Origin: Ruminococcaceae bacterium UBA7135
Lineage (GTDB): Bacteria; Bacillota; Clostridia; Oscillospirales; Ruminococcaceae
Direction of reading: 5' to 3'
Length of the DNA stretch: 21,812 nt
Assembly (NCBI GenBank): GCA_002492075.1
Contig: DKXD01000014.1
Coordinates: forward strand, 1 to 21,812
Below the pieces are notes generated by a model. The model searched no databases, had not been told where the DNA came from, and was given only the letters and a program-made list of their open reading frames with translations. Shown here piece after piece: positions 1-7,935 of the stretch (position 1 is its first letter; the number at the start of each line of letters is the position of its first letter). The position numbers and the translations under genes are program-made.

Positions 1-13
1 AGGAAATTGAATT

Positions 14-1633
14 ATGAAAAAAGCTCTTAAACCAATATCAATAATACTCGCTTTGGCAATGCTTGTCGGGTGCAGCCGAATAGACGACGATCCCGACGCG
101 TCAAGTGCGCCGTCAAGCTCGGTCTCGTCTGATACAAGCGAAGATACAAGCCAATCTGCAGACGAGATATCGCCCAAAGAATTCACGATAGTACGACAAA
201 GTTTCGTTAAAAAATTTGAAGCTGAGAAAGGCACGTTTAACGGCACAGCCAAGGACAAGAACGGCAATGAGCTGGAAAATTCCGACAACGACGGCTATGT
301 TTCTTTGAAAATAGGGCAGCATCTCTCGCAAGTGGCGACTGTCACGACCTCTCAATTTTATCGGGTAGTAATTTCGGCGCGTTCAAGCGAGGGCGCACAC
401 ATCAAGTTCCAGATAGGCGATCTTGTTGAGGGTGGGTATGTTATCCCAAAATCCGATAATACGGAAAGCGGCGGCAAATTTGAACTCTATGAGATAGACA
501 ATCTGTATATGTCGGTCGGAATGAACACGATAAACTTTACCGTTGAAAACGGCTCTGCGGAAATAGATTGTATCGTCATCGAAAACTCAGATCCCGTCGG
601 CAGGGAGATGTACAAAACAGGCAACGCGTGTGTTGCCGAGACCGCGTCCGTAAGGACCGCTATGCTTATGCGAACGCTTGCGGACAACTACGGAAACGTC
701 AGCTTTACGGCGCAAAACGTATCCTGCGGAACGAACGCCGAGATCGACGCGGTATACGAAGAGACCAAACGCTATCCCGCGATACGGTCAAGCGAGCTGG
801 CGCTTGCGCTTAAGGACGACGAACACTCGGCGGAGGTCGTCAAAAACGACTTAGACCTGGCTAAGGAATGGGATCAAAACGGGGGTATCTGCGCATATAC
901 ATGGCACTGGTATTCCCCCAACCCGATACGCGGCACTGCCGTCAAGGACTTCGACCTCGGTCCCGCTCTTGAGGGCAAAGACGCGGAGGAGCTTGGTATG
1001 CTCGACAACGACGCAATACAATTGCAGCTTGATAACGAACTCTTAACACAAGACGCCGCAGAGCTTCTTTATGATCTCGACAAACTGGCGGTCTCGCTGA
1101 AAACGCTTGACGACGCGAACATACCCATACTCTTTTCGCCTATACCGGACGGCGATACGGGGCTGTTTTGGTGGGGCAGCGACGCCGAGAGCTACAAAAC
1201 GCTCTGGCAGTTGGCGTTTGTGCGGCTGTGTAAATACAATGGGCTTAAAAATCTTATCTGGGTGTGGAACAACAGCGATTTCGACTTTTACCCCGGAGAT
1301 ATGTACGTTGACATCATAGGTCAAAGCTTCTACGAAAAATCGACCTCGTCCTTTGCGGGACGTTTCAAAGCACTCGCCTCCGATTCCGCTACGGGACGCA
1401 AAATGCTGGCGATAACCGCATGCGATGCGCTAACGAACATTGATTTTATGAACCGCGACAACGCCATGTGGCTCTGGGTCGCTCCCGACAGCGGTGAGTA
1501 CACCATTGAAAGAACGGGCAAGCTCTCCGAAAAATACACAAAAAAATCGGCGCTGCGAAACGCCTACAACAACGAAAAATGCGTTACTCTCGACGAGCTT
1601 GCGGAGCTTGAGTGGACAAAAGACATTCAATAA
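14..1633 (+). CDS. Lipoprotein with CBM35-like domain and degenerate GH26 domain
   Basis: A predicted surface lipoprotein of 539 residues. The N-terminus is a lipoprotein signal peptide with lipobox LVGC (Cys at about residue 20), followed by a Ser/Asp-rich linker to about residue 52. Residues ~65-192 resemble a CBM35-type carbohydrate-binding module (FEAEKGTF start, long beta-rich stretch). Residues ~205-535 follow the glycoside hydrolase 26 (beta-mannanase) pattern: KRYPAI, GGICAYTWHW (W297-H298-W299), FWWG at 385-388, GLKNLIWVW and an aromatic-rich end. Where active GH26 enzymes have His-Glu (acid/base) before FWWG, this protein has Pro378-Asp379. Where they have the nucleophile Glu in an L-T-E-x-G-like motif, it reads ITACD with Ala469. 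It is therefore probably a non-catalytic glycan-binding protein. The start is supported by AGGAAA nine bases upstream. It stands alone here; anything upstream is outside the window. The fold assignment is by pattern only. Confidence 0.8.
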   Translation: MKKALKPISIILALAMLVGCSRIDDDPDASSAPSSSVSSDTSEDTSQSADEISPKEFTIVRQSFVKKFEAEKGTFNGTAKDKNGNELENSDNDGYVSLKIGQHLSQVATVTTSQFYRVVISARSSEGAHIKFQIGDLVEGGYVIPKSDNTESGGKFELYEIDNLYMSVGMNTINFTVENGSAEIDCIVIENSDPVGREMYKTGNACVAETASVRTAMLMRTLADNYGNVSFTAQNVSCGTNAEIDAVYEETKRYPAIRSSELALALKDDEHSAEVVKNDLDLAKEWDQNGGICAYTWHWYSPNPIRGTAVKDFDLGPALEGKDAEELGMLDNDAIQLQLDNELLTQDAAELLYDLDKLAVSLKTLDDANIPILFSPIPDGDTGLFWWGSDAESYKTLWQLAFVRLCKYNGLKNLIWVWNNSDFDFYPGDMYVDIIGQSFYEKSTSSFAGRFKALASDSATGRKMLAITACDALTNIDFMNRDNAMWLWVAPDSGEYTIERTGKLSEKYTKKSALRNAYNNEKCVTLDELAELEWTKDIQ

Positions 1634-1642
1634 AACGATATG

Positions 1643-1679
1643 ATAAAAATCTCCCCCGCTTCGCGGGGGAGATTTTTAT
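1643..1679. terminator. Bidirectional intrinsic terminator
   Basis: A perfect 17-bp stem (1643-1659 with 1663-1679) has a 3-base TTC loop. The GC core is CCCCCGC/GCGGGGG and the flanks are A-tract and T-tract, so both directions give a hairpin ending in U. It lies between the convergent lipoprotein gene and nth and can serve both. The same core recurs at 16929-16949. Confidence 0.9.
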
Positions 1680-1683
1680 TCTG

Positions 1684-2322
1684 TTAGCGCGTTGGCTTGT
1701 TTTTGCAGATGTCGCTTAACGCGCACTCGCCGCACTTCGGAGAACGCGCCGTGCATACCCCTCTGCCGTGCCACACCAGCCTGTGGCACATCATAAGCCC
1801 CTCTTCGGGCGGGATCACCGCTCGCAGCTGCTTTTCAACCTGTGCCGCGTCCTTGCCCTCGGACAAGCCGAGCCTGTTCGTCAGGCGTATAACATGCGTA
1901 TCGCAGACCATCGCGGATTTTCCGTACAGGTCGCCGACTATAAGATTAGCGGTCTTGCGCCCTACGCCCGGAAGCTTCACAAGCTCCTCTATCGTGTCGG
2001 GAACTTTTCCGCCGTAAATATCGCGGAGCATACGGCACATCTCGATAATATCTTGGGCTTTCGTGTGGAATAACCCGCACGACTTTATGTACTCCTCAAC
2101 CTCCGAAACACTTGCTTCAGCGAACGCGTCCACACTCGGAAAACGCTCGAACAGCGCGGGCGTTACCAAATTCACGCGTTTGTCCGTACATTGTGCCGAA
2201 AGCCGCACCGAGATAAGCAGCTCATGCGGCTTCTGATATGTCAGCGCGCATTTCACATCGGGATATTCCTTTTTTAAGCGCTCTATTATTTCAAGAGCGC
2301 GGTTTTTTTTCGTCATTCTCAT
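1684..2322 (-). CDS. nth: Endonuclease III (DNA glycosylase/AP lyase)
   Basis: A base-excision repair enzyme that removes oxidised pyrimidines and cleaves the abasic site. At 212 residues it matches the E. coli protein (211). The helix-hairpin-helix LPGVGRKTANL is at ~117-127 with catalytic Lys123. Asp141 sits in VCDTHVIRL. The [4Fe-4S] ligands are C190-x6-C197-x2-C200-x5-C206, and all of these are offset by exactly three from the E. coli numbering. The ATG overlaps the stop of the CorC-like gene (ATGA), and AGGAAGAG lies just upstream, so the two are translationally coupled. A second ATG two codons in is possible but less well spaced. It is the last gene of the block and is followed by the terminator at 1643-1679. 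Confidence 0.96.
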   Translation of the reverse strand: MRMTKKNRALEIIERLKKEYPDVKCALTYQKPHELLISVRLSAQCTDKRVNLVTPALFERFPSVDAFAEASVSEVEEYIKSCGLFHTKAQDIIEMCRMLRDIYGGKVPDTIEELVKLPGVGRKTANLIVGDLYGKSAMVCDTHVIRLTNRLGLSEGKDAAQVEKQLRAVIPPEEGLMMCHRLVWHGRGVCTARSPKCGECALSDICKNKPTR

Positions 2323-3257
2323 TTGATCTCTTCCTTGGGTCGGTGATCTTTTATCGCGCGAATTTTAACTATATTCCTGTCCTCTATCTGCAAGACCACC
2401 AGCTTAACATTTTCGTATTCGACTATGGGCGGCTTTGAACCCACGCTTTCGGGAATATAACCCAGCTTATCCGTCACAAAGCCGGAAATCGTCTGGTATT
2501 CATGATCTTCGGGAAGCTCCACTCCGAACAGCTCGAAAACGTCTTCGGGATCGGTCTCGCCGTCCACATCGTAGACCTCGCTGCCTATACGCGTTATCTG
2601 CTGCTTTTCGTCGTCGTACTCGTCCTGAATATTGCCCATAACAGCCTCTATGATATCTTCAAGGGTAACTATCCCCGCGGTGCCGCCGTACTCGTCAACC
2701 ACGACAGCCATACCCGAACGCATGGAGGTCAGCGTTTTGAAAATATCGGGGCAGGTTCGGCTTTCGGGAATGAAGCTCACCTCGCGGATAAAATCGTGCA
2801 GATCGAAATCCGAAAGATCGCTTTTGCCGATAAGGCAAAGCAGATCCTTAACTATCACAATGCCGATTATTTTGTCTATGCTGTCCTCATAAACGGGTAT
2901 GCGCGAAAACCCCATATCCAGCGCTAAGTAAATAAGGTCGTCAAGCGTTATCGTGTTGATATCCACGCCGACTATGTTCGTTCTGTGCGTCATAACGTCT
3001 GCGGCGGTGAGGTCGTTGAACTCGAAGATGTTGTTTATCATCTCCGCGGACTGTTCTTCTATGCTGTCCTCGTCCTCGTCCTTAGCGAGCGCGTCAACAA
3101 GGTCGCGGACCTCCTCCTCGGAAACGTCCGCGTAATTCGTGCCCAGCGCCTTTTTCAGCAGCGCGGATATTCCCTTGTCCAGCCCGATAAGCGGCGCTAA
3201 CAATACCCGCGCAACTTTATGTTCCTGCTGTGTACTTCGACTGCCGTCACTGTCCAT
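2319..3257 (-). CDS. CorC/HlyC-family CBS-domain protein without DUF21
   Basis: A 312-residue soluble-looking protein of the hemolysin C/CorC family, usually linked to divalent-cation (Mg/Co) transport or membrane homeostasis. After a short basic/hydrophobic N-terminus (~15-40) and an acidic helical stretch (~45-75), a CBS pair covers ~85-210 (DVMTHRTNIVGVD, then VVDEYGGTAGIVTLEDIIEA). A CorC_HlyC transporter-associated domain follows at ~221-303 (DVDGETDPEDVFELFGV). Many Firmicutes homologues carry four N-terminal membrane helices (DUF21, ~440 residues). Here they are absent, as in E. coli CorC. GGAGGA precedes the ATG, and a consensus promoter lies 50 bases upstream. It overlaps nth by four bases. 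No frameshifted DUF21 is visible upstream, because the next gene is the acetyltransferase. The transported ion is not known. Confidence 0.88.
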   Translation of the reverse strand: MDSDGSRSTQQEHKVARVLLAPLIGLDKGISALLKKALGTNYADVSEEEVRDLVDALAKDEDEDSIEEQSAEMINNIFEFNDLTAADVMTHRTNIVGVDINTITLDDLIYLALDMGFSRIPVYEDSIDKIIGIVIVKDLLCLIGKSDLSDFDLHDFIREVSFIPESRTCPDIFKTLTSMRSGMAVVVDEYGGTAGIVTLEDIIEAVMGNIQDEYDDEKQQITRIGSEVYDVDGETDPEDVFELFGVELPEDHEYQTISGFVTDKLGYIPESVGSKPPIVEYENVKLVVLQIEDRNIVKIRAIKDHRPKEEIK

Positions 3258-3307
3258 ATAGTCCTCCGAAAAAATAAAAAAATCGTGCTTTTTCTCCGTT
3301 ATCTACA

Positions 3308-3336
3308 ATTATAATATATTCTCGCCGAAATGTCAA
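3308..3336 (-). promoter_or_regulatory. Consensus sigma-A promoter for CorC-like gene and nth
   Basis: Read on the minus strand: TTGACA (3336-3331), a 17-base spacer, then TATAAT (3313-3308). Both hexamers match consensus exactly. The -35 box overlaps the TGA stop codon of the GNAT gene, so the promoter is partly embedded in coding DNA. The predicted start near 3301 leaves a ~43-nt leader with a GGAGGA ribosome-binding site. Confidence 0.88.
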
Positions 3337-3785
3337 GGGAGATTTATTCCCATATTTTCCTCATTTTCCTTGAAACCGAGAGTTGTGTAAAGCGGTCGCC
3401 CGTTTTCGGTCGCGTCAAGCGAAACATAAGTAACGCCGCGCGTTTTCGCTTCATCGAGAAGTGTTGTTACCATTTTTCGCGCTATTCCACGCCGCCTGTA
3501 ATCCGCGTTCGTGTAAACATTCATTATGTGAGCGCGTTTTCCCGATGGGTGGTCGAACGTCGGCATAAGCGTGATGTAGCATATCGTCGCGCAGCCGACG
3601 GGCTTGTCGCCGTCGCATGCGAGTATGGTGGTCTGGTCGCCGTTTGTGAAATACTCCGCCGATAACCGCGTGAATTCGCCCTCAAACTCGCTTTCGTCCT
3701 TTCCGTAGATTATGCCGAGCATTTCGCGCCGCAGCTTCAGCGCGGTTTCCAAAAGCTCCGCCGTGACTTTTTTATACTCTATCAT
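3333..3785 (-). CDS. GNAT-family N-acetyltransferase
   Basis: A 150-residue acetyl-CoA-dependent acetyltransferase of unknown substrate. The GNAT core is visible: the beta-strand IMNVYTNADY followed by the acetyl-CoA pyrophosphate loop RRRGIARKM, then a helix, then LDATENGRPLYTTLGF, the usual C-terminal Asn/Tyr motif. I chose the ATG at 3785 (MIEYKKVT). The in-frame TTG at 3818 would add eleven unconserved residues and overlap tatD by 47 bases. The chosen ATG overlaps tatD by 14 bases and has GGAAAGG about ten bases upstream. It is probably co-transcribed with tatD. The family is certain; the substrate cannot be read from sequence. Confidence 0.9.
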   Translation of the reverse strand: MIEYKKVTAELLETALKLRREMLGIIYGKDESEFEGEFTRLSAEYFTNGDQTTILACDGDKPVGCATICYITLMPTFDHPSGKRAHIMNVYTNADYRRRGIARKMVTTLLDEAKTRGVTYVSLDATENGRPLYTTLGFKENEENMGINLP

Positions 3786-4539
3786 TAAAAAACAACCTTT
3801 CCGCGTTTTGATAGGCAATATCTATCATTTTCTCTGTCGAAACGCCCTTTATCTCCGCCATTTTTGCTGCGGTAAAAGCTATCATCGAACTGTCGCAGCG
3901 CTCTCCCCGGTGCGGCACGGGAGCCATATACGGGCAGTCCGTTTCCAGCAGCAACCTGTCTATCGGGGTTTCCGCGCAAGCAGACCACGCCTTTTTCGAG
4001 TTCTTGAACGTAAGCACTCCCGTAAATCCGATATACATTCCCAGCTTTACGACCTCACAGGCAGTTTCGGGGCTGCCCGAAAAACAGTGAAGAACTCCGC
4101 GCGGCTTGTACTCCCGCAGTATCTCAAGGGTGTCGCCCGAAGCGTCTCGGGAGTGTATCACCACAGGCATTTCAAAGCTTTTCGCGATCTCCAATTGCCG
4201 AACGAAAACCGCTTTCTGAACGTCCTTCGGCGGCTCGGGATAATGATAGTCAAGACCTATCTCGCCCAAAGCTATCACCTTGTTTTTTCGCAAAAGAGCT
4301 TCAAGCCCGCTCTCCCAATCCTCGGGAACATCGGCGGCGTGCTCCGGGTGGATACCCGCCGCCGCGTAAATGTAGCCGTATTTTGCCGCAAGCGCTATCT
4401 CCTCCTCGGAGGACTGAAGATCGCAGCCGACAGCGAGGACTTTTTCTACATTTTTGCTCGGCAAATCGGCGAGAAGCTGCTCCAGTTCCCCGCCGAAATC
4501 TTCTTTATAATAGTGCGCGTGCGTATCAAAAATTCCCAT
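3772..4539 (-). CDS. tatD: TatD-family metal-dependent DNase
   Basis: A TIM-barrel amidohydrolase-superfamily nuclease of 255 residues, typical length. All metal ligands of the family are visible: H7 and H9 in FDTHAHY, E93 in ALGEIGLDYHY, H129 in VVIHSRDA, H151 in GVLHCFSGS and D201 in LLLETDCPYMAP. Family members act as 3'-5' exonucleases in DNA repair or turnover. The location downstream of metG (two unknown genes between) fits the metG-tatD association common in Firmicutes. GGAAAG lies seven bases upstream of the ATG. A strong palindrome (4562-4590) separates it from the preceding gene. Confidence 0.94.
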   Translation of the reverse strand: MGIFDTHAHYYKEDFGGELEQLLADLPSKNVEKVLAVGCDLQSSEEEIALAAKYGYIYAAAGIHPEHAADVPEDWESGLEALLRKNKVIALGEIGLDYHYPEPPKDVQKAVFVRQLEIAKSFEMPVVIHSRDASGDTLEILREYKPRGVLHCFSGSPETACEVVKLGMYIGFTGVLTFKNSKKAWSACAETPIDRLLLETDCPYMAPVPHRGERCDSSMIAFTAAKMAEIKGVSTEKMIDIAYQNAERLFFNDRV

Positions 4540-4561
4540 AATTTTTCTTTCCGTATATTGT

Positions 4562-4590
4562 CATATTCCCCCGTCAAGCGGGGGAATATG
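4562..4590 (-). terminator. Terminator-like palindrome between unknown gene and tatD
   Basis: A 12-bp perfect stem, CATATTCCCCCG (4562-4573) with CGGGGGAATATG (4579-4590), has a 5-base loop. No U-run follows on the minus strand, so termination may be partial and would attenuate expression of tatD relative to metG. The C5G/CG5 core matches the other terminators in this window. Confidence 0.55.
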
Positions 4591-4601
4591 TGATATTACT
4601 T

Positions 4602-5249
4602 TTATGCTGCTCCCTTGAAGTAGCTTTCAAGCACAAGCTGCTTTGTTTCGTAGCTCTCCAGCGGCAAGCGTCCTCTTCCTCCGAAAAGCTGCTCGGTCTC
4701 GCTGAACGCGGACAAAAACGAACTCTCTAACATCTTATGTTTGTCGCCGTCCTCGACGCTCACTGCGTCAAAGAACATCAAAAGCCGCGCGGCGGTCTCA
4801 TCGGGCTGCCAGAATTCGGGGGTGTTTTCCTCAGCGGGAGTGTTGCCGTACAAAGCGCGGAGCTGATCCAAAAGCTCCTCGGCGTACATCTTCGCGCCGA
4901 TAGAGGGAACGTTCCCCGAAAGTATCTCGCCTTGCTTTACAAGCATTGCGCGGATAATATGTGATATTCCCTTGGTTATACGCGCGCCGCGGCTGCCCTT
5001 GGCGGCTTCCGCGTCCACCTTGTCAACGGTGCTGTCCGAATCCTCGCGCTGCGTCATATTGTTGTCCGAATTTTGCTTCTGTGCGGACTTCTTCGTGTAG
5101 GCAGGGCTGAATGCCGCTTCGCTTTTCACGAACTTATCCGTGTGCTCAGACGCCAAAGAGGATGTTTTGTTTTCCGTGCGGTGATCCGCCGCTCGTGTCT
5201 GGCTGACTTGATTTATGGTTCCTATATCGGCTATTCTTGAAATATCCAT
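4602..5249 (-). CDS. Conserved hypothetical helical protein (DUF5610-like C-terminus)
   Basis: 215 residues, with no signal peptide or membrane segment. Residues 1-90 are polar and low in hydrophobics (probably disordered). Residues ~90-215 are predicted helical: GISHIIRAMLVKQG, then a 'FWQPDETAARLLMFFDAVS' stretch, then FGGRGRLPLESYETKQLVLE. That last pattern (Trp-x-x-x-x-Thr/Ala-Ala-x-Arg, a helix, Gly-Gly-x-Leu-Pro, Tyr-x-Thr) resembles DUF5610-like proteins I know from clostridia; this is an impression, not a search. AAGGGGG lies upstream of the ATG. It is 45 bases downstream of the PH-domain gene, so it is probably in the metG operon. Function unknown. Confidence 0.7.
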   Translation of the reverse strand: MDISRIADIGTINQVSQTRAADHRTENKTSSLASEHTDKFVKSEAAFSPAYTKKSAQKQNSDNNMTQREDSDSTVDKVDAEAAKGSRGARITKGISHIIRAMLVKQGEILSGNVPSIGAKMYAEELLDQLRALYGNTPAEENTPEFWQPDETAARLLMFFDAVSVEDGDKHKMLESSFLSAFSETEQLFGGRGRLPLESYETKQLVLESYFKGAA

Positions 5250-5294
5250 ACTTCTATCCCCCTTCCATGGGTAAAAAAGCCATACGGCGTATCC

Positions 5295-5711
5295 TTATAC
5301 GTTACTGTCGTCGTGATCCGCATCACAAAGCGCGTTGTCATGCTCGTGCGGCTGAACGCCCAGAATGTCGCGCCCGCGCGTGCCGTATCTGTCACGCTGA
5401 TCGTCCACATACTTTTCGAGTATTTCCATAAACTGACGCGGCTTCTTTATCGACTTGACCTCTTTTACGGGCGTATCAACGTCCTTACAGTTGAGTATCA
5501 CCGTGCCCGTGCCGTCAAGCCGCTGTCCGAACGATATTTTAAGGCTCTTGTCCATGATACGGTAAAGCTCTATCTCGTCCTCGGTTATGCTTAAAAAGCC
5601 CTTGCGTGTTATAAATTTCTTTTCCGTGAGTATATATCGCGTGAACGACCACGGCAGACCCAGAAACGTCCGTTTCTTGTCTGTCCACACTTGTCCGGGT
5701 ACAGGTTTCAT
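5295..5711 (-). CDS. Bacterial PH-domain (DUF304-like) protein
   Basis: 138 residues. Residues ~15-105 have the alternating beta pattern of a bacterial PH domain: a Trp/Phe-rich start (FLGLPWSFTRYILTEKKFITRKGFL), ITEDEIELYRIMDKSLKISFGQRLDGTGTVIL, and a final helix PRQFMEILEKYVDDQRDR. Unlike typical YdbS/YdbT proteins there are no membrane helices, so it should be cytosolic. The last ~20 residues are rich in His and Asp (PHEHDNALCDADHDD). AGGAAG lies nine bases before the ATG. It follows metG by 37 bases. The role is unknown; binding of membrane or protein ligands is possible. Confidence 0.75.
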   Translation of the reverse strand: MKPVPGQVWTDKKRTFLGLPWSFTRYILTEKKFITRKGFLSITEDEIELYRIMDKSLKISFGQRLDGTGTVILNCKDVDTPVKEVKSIKKPRQFMEILEKYVDDQRDRYGTRGRDILGVQPHEHDNALCDADHDDSNV

Positions 5712-5748
5712 AGCAATACTTCCTTTCTTGTCGGCTGTAAACGTTGAA

Positions 5749-7686
5749 TTATCTTATCGTGCTGCCGTTGGGCACGTCCTTATCGAGGAACAGCACTCTT
5801 ACATCGTCCTCGCCCGCGTCGCACGCGAGTATCATTCCCTCGGACATCTCGCCGCAAAGCTTTGCGGGGGCAAGATTTGCCACGAAAACTATCTTCTTTC
5901 CGATAAGATCCTCGGGCTTGTACCAGCTTGCAATTCCCGAAACGATCTGCCTGCCGTTCCGCCCGTCGTCCACGGTGAGCTTCAAAAGCTTCTTGGACTT
6001 CTTTATCTTCTCGCACGCGGTGATCTCTCCGCTGCGGAGCTTCACCTCGGCGAATTGGTCTATCGTGATAACGTTCGCCTTATCTAAGTCCTCGTCCTCT
6101 TTGAATGTCTTTTCAGGAGCCAGCAGAGCGTTAAGCTCGTCTATCTCCTTTTCGACGTCTATTCTCGGGAAAAGCGCCTCGCCCTTGTGAACGGTGACGT
6201 TCGCGGGGAGTTTGCCGAACTCGCTTAAACTGTCGTAAACGGCAAGAGAAGCGTCCGCGCCTATCTGCTCCCAAACCTTGGGCATGGTTTTCGGCATAAA
6301 CGCCGCGAGAAGTCCCGAGCAAATTCGTATCGTCTCCAAAAGATTATAAAGCACACTCGCAAGACGCGCTTTCTTCGTTTCGTCCTTGCCGAGTATCCAC
6401 GGCTCGGTTTCGTCGATATACTTATTTGCTCTCGCAACAACTTTGAATATCTCCTCCAGCGCCTTGGCAAGCTGCGCCTGCTCGATAAGCGGCGTTACCG
6501 TGCCGCAGAGAGCCTTTGCCATTTCGATAAGCTCATTATCAAGCTCGGCAGGCTCACGCTCCTCGGGAAGCGTTCCGCCGAAATATTTATCCGCCATAGC
6601 CACGGTTCTGGAAACAAGGTTGCCGAAGCCGTTCGCGAGGTCGGAGTTTATGCGGTTTATCATTATCTCGTTAGAGAAGTTGCTGTCAGAGCCATACGGC
6701 ATATCGCGGAGTATCTGAAAACGAACCGCGTCCGAGCCGTAGCGCTGCGCAAGCACGAACGGGTCTATAACGTTGCCGACGGATTTCGACATCTTCTGCC
6801 CGTTGAAGTTTATCCAGCCGTGCCCATAAAGGTGTTTCGGCAGCGGCAGATCGAGCATCATCAGTATCGCTATCCAAATTATCGAGTGAAAACGCACGAT
6901 CTCTTTCGCCGTCATATGAAGATCGGCCGGCCAGTATTTATCGAAATCGTTATACTCGTCGTTTTCGTAGCCTAAAGCGCTGATATAGTTTGAAAGCGCG
7001 TCCACCCACACATAAACAACATGCTTGGGGTCGAAGTCTACCGGTATTCCCCAAGTGAAAGAAGTGCGCGAAACGCACAGGTCTTCAAGCCCGGGCTTTA
7101 TGAAGTTATTTATCATCTCGTTGACACGGCTTTTCGGTTCGAGGTAGTCCGTTTCGGTAAGGAATTTTTCGATCTTATCCGCGAATTCGGAAACCTTGAG
7201 GAAATACGCCTCCTCGTGCGCGTCGATAACGGGTCTGTGGCAATCGGGACAGCAGCCGTTTTCGTCAAGCTGGCTTTCCGTCCAGAAGCTCTCGCACGGA
7301 GTGCAGTATTTGCCCGTGTATTCGCCTTTGTAGATGTAGCCCTTGTCATAAAGGGTCTTGAATATCTTCTGAACGCTTTTGACATGATATTCGTAAGTGG
7401 TGCGTATATAGCGGTCGTAGCTTACGTCCATGGTCTCCCACAGGCGTTTGAAGTTCGCCACTATCGGGTCTACATACTCCTTGGGAGTAACACCCGCGTC
7501 CTTTGCTTTCTGTTCGATCTTCATTCCGTGTTCGTCCGTGCCAGTGAGGAACATCACGTCGTATCCCTCAAGCCGCTTAAAGCGCGCTATAACGTCACAC
7601 GCCACGGTAGTATAACAATGTCCTATATGCGGATTGCCCGACGGATAATAGATCGGGGTGGTTATATAATATTTTTCCTTGCTCAT
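5749..7686 (-). CDS. metG: Methionyl-tRNA synthetase
   Basis: Charges tRNA-Met with methionine; 645 residues, a normal length for the form with a C-terminal tRNA-binding domain. Class I signatures are H20-I-G-H23 and K298-M-S-K-S302. A zinc knuckle is seen with C128-x2-C131 and C146-x2-C149. The anticodon-binding helical region follows (~390-530), and an OB-fold tRNA-binding domain lies at ~545-645 (FAEVKLRSGEITACEKI to SEGMILACD). GAGG lies eight bases upstream of the ATG. The gene heads the minus-strand block, behind a promoter at 7824-7852 and a ~130-nt leader. I found no T-box motif or other known riboswitch in that leader. Confidence 0.98.
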   Translation of the reverse strand: MSKEKYYITTPIYYPSGNPHIGHCYTTVACDVIARFKRLEGYDVMFLTGTDEHGMKIEQKAKDAGVTPKEYVDPIVANFKRLWETMDVSYDRYIRTTYEYHVKSVQKIFKTLYDKGYIYKGEYTGKYCTPCESFWTESQLDENGCCPDCHRPVIDAHEEAYFLKVSEFADKIEKFLTETDYLEPKSRVNEMINNFIKPGLEDLCVSRTSFTWGIPVDFDPKHVVYVWVDALSNYISALGYENDEYNDFDKYWPADLHMTAKEIVRFHSIIWIAILMMLDLPLPKHLYGHGWINFNGQKMSKSVGNVIDPFVLAQRYGSDAVRFQILRDMPYGSDSNFSNEIMINRINSDLANGFGNLVSRTVAMADKYFGGTLPEEREPAELDNELIEMAKALCGTVTPLIEQAQLAKALEEIFKVVARANKYIDETEPWILGKDETKKARLASVLYNLLETIRICSGLLAAFMPKTMPKVWEQIGADASLAVYDSLSEFGKLPANVTVHKGEALFPRIDVEKEIDELNALLAPEKTFKEDEDLDKANVITIDQFAEVKLRSGEITACEKIKKSKKLLKLTVDDGRNGRQIVSGIASWYKPEDLIGKKIVFVANLAPAKLCGEMSEGMILACDAGEDDVRVLFLDKDVPNGSTIR

Positions 7687-7823
7687 TCAAGCTGCCTCTT
7701 TTCAGATCGGTAACATATAATCGATAATTCGGTCTTCGTAAGGACGCATTGAACGAGAGTTTTCCCGAAACACATACCATATTTCCCCATTATCTATTAC
7801 ATATTACTACATTATTTAATAAT

Positions 7824-7852
7824 ATTATATTACATTATGAGTAAAATTTCAA
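7824..7852 (-). promoter_or_regulatory. Sigma-A promoter for the metG block
   Basis: On the minus strand: TTGAAA (7852-7847), a 17-base spacer, then TATAAT (7829-7824). Transcription would start near 7817, giving a leader of about 130 nt before metG. It is divergent from the regulator promoter, with about 50 bases of AT-rich DNA between the two -35 boxes. Confidence 0.8.
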
Positions 7853-7900
7853 GTATTGGTGAAAAAAACAAGAAAATTTTACATTTTACATAAAAAGGGG

Positions 7901-7929
7901 TTGATTTTTTTGTGAGTTTTTAGTACAAT
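7901..7929 (+). promoter_or_regulatory. Sigma-A promoter for the CdaR-type regulator
   Basis: TTGATT (7901-7906), a 17-base spacer, then TACAAT (7924-7929), in a very AT-rich stretch. Predicted start near 7936, about 220 nt upstream of the regulator's ATG. Confidence 0.75.
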
Positions 7930-7935
7930 AGAGAT

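Noticed and set aside
2319..3330. A frameshift hiding the DUF21 membrane domain of the CorC-like protein
   Set aside because: The upstream DNA is a promoter and then the acetyltransferase gene, with no hydrophobic coding remnant. Soluble CorC proteins without DUF21 exist.
3786..3818. N-terminal extension of the acetyltransferase from an in-frame TTG
   Set aside because: It would overlap tatD by 47 bases and add residues unlike GNAT N-termini. The ATG at 3785 has a ribosome-binding site.
7687..7823. T-box or SAM riboswitch in front of metG
   Set aside because: No T-box core (GGTGG-ACC-GCG type) or SAM-box sequence is present in the leader.
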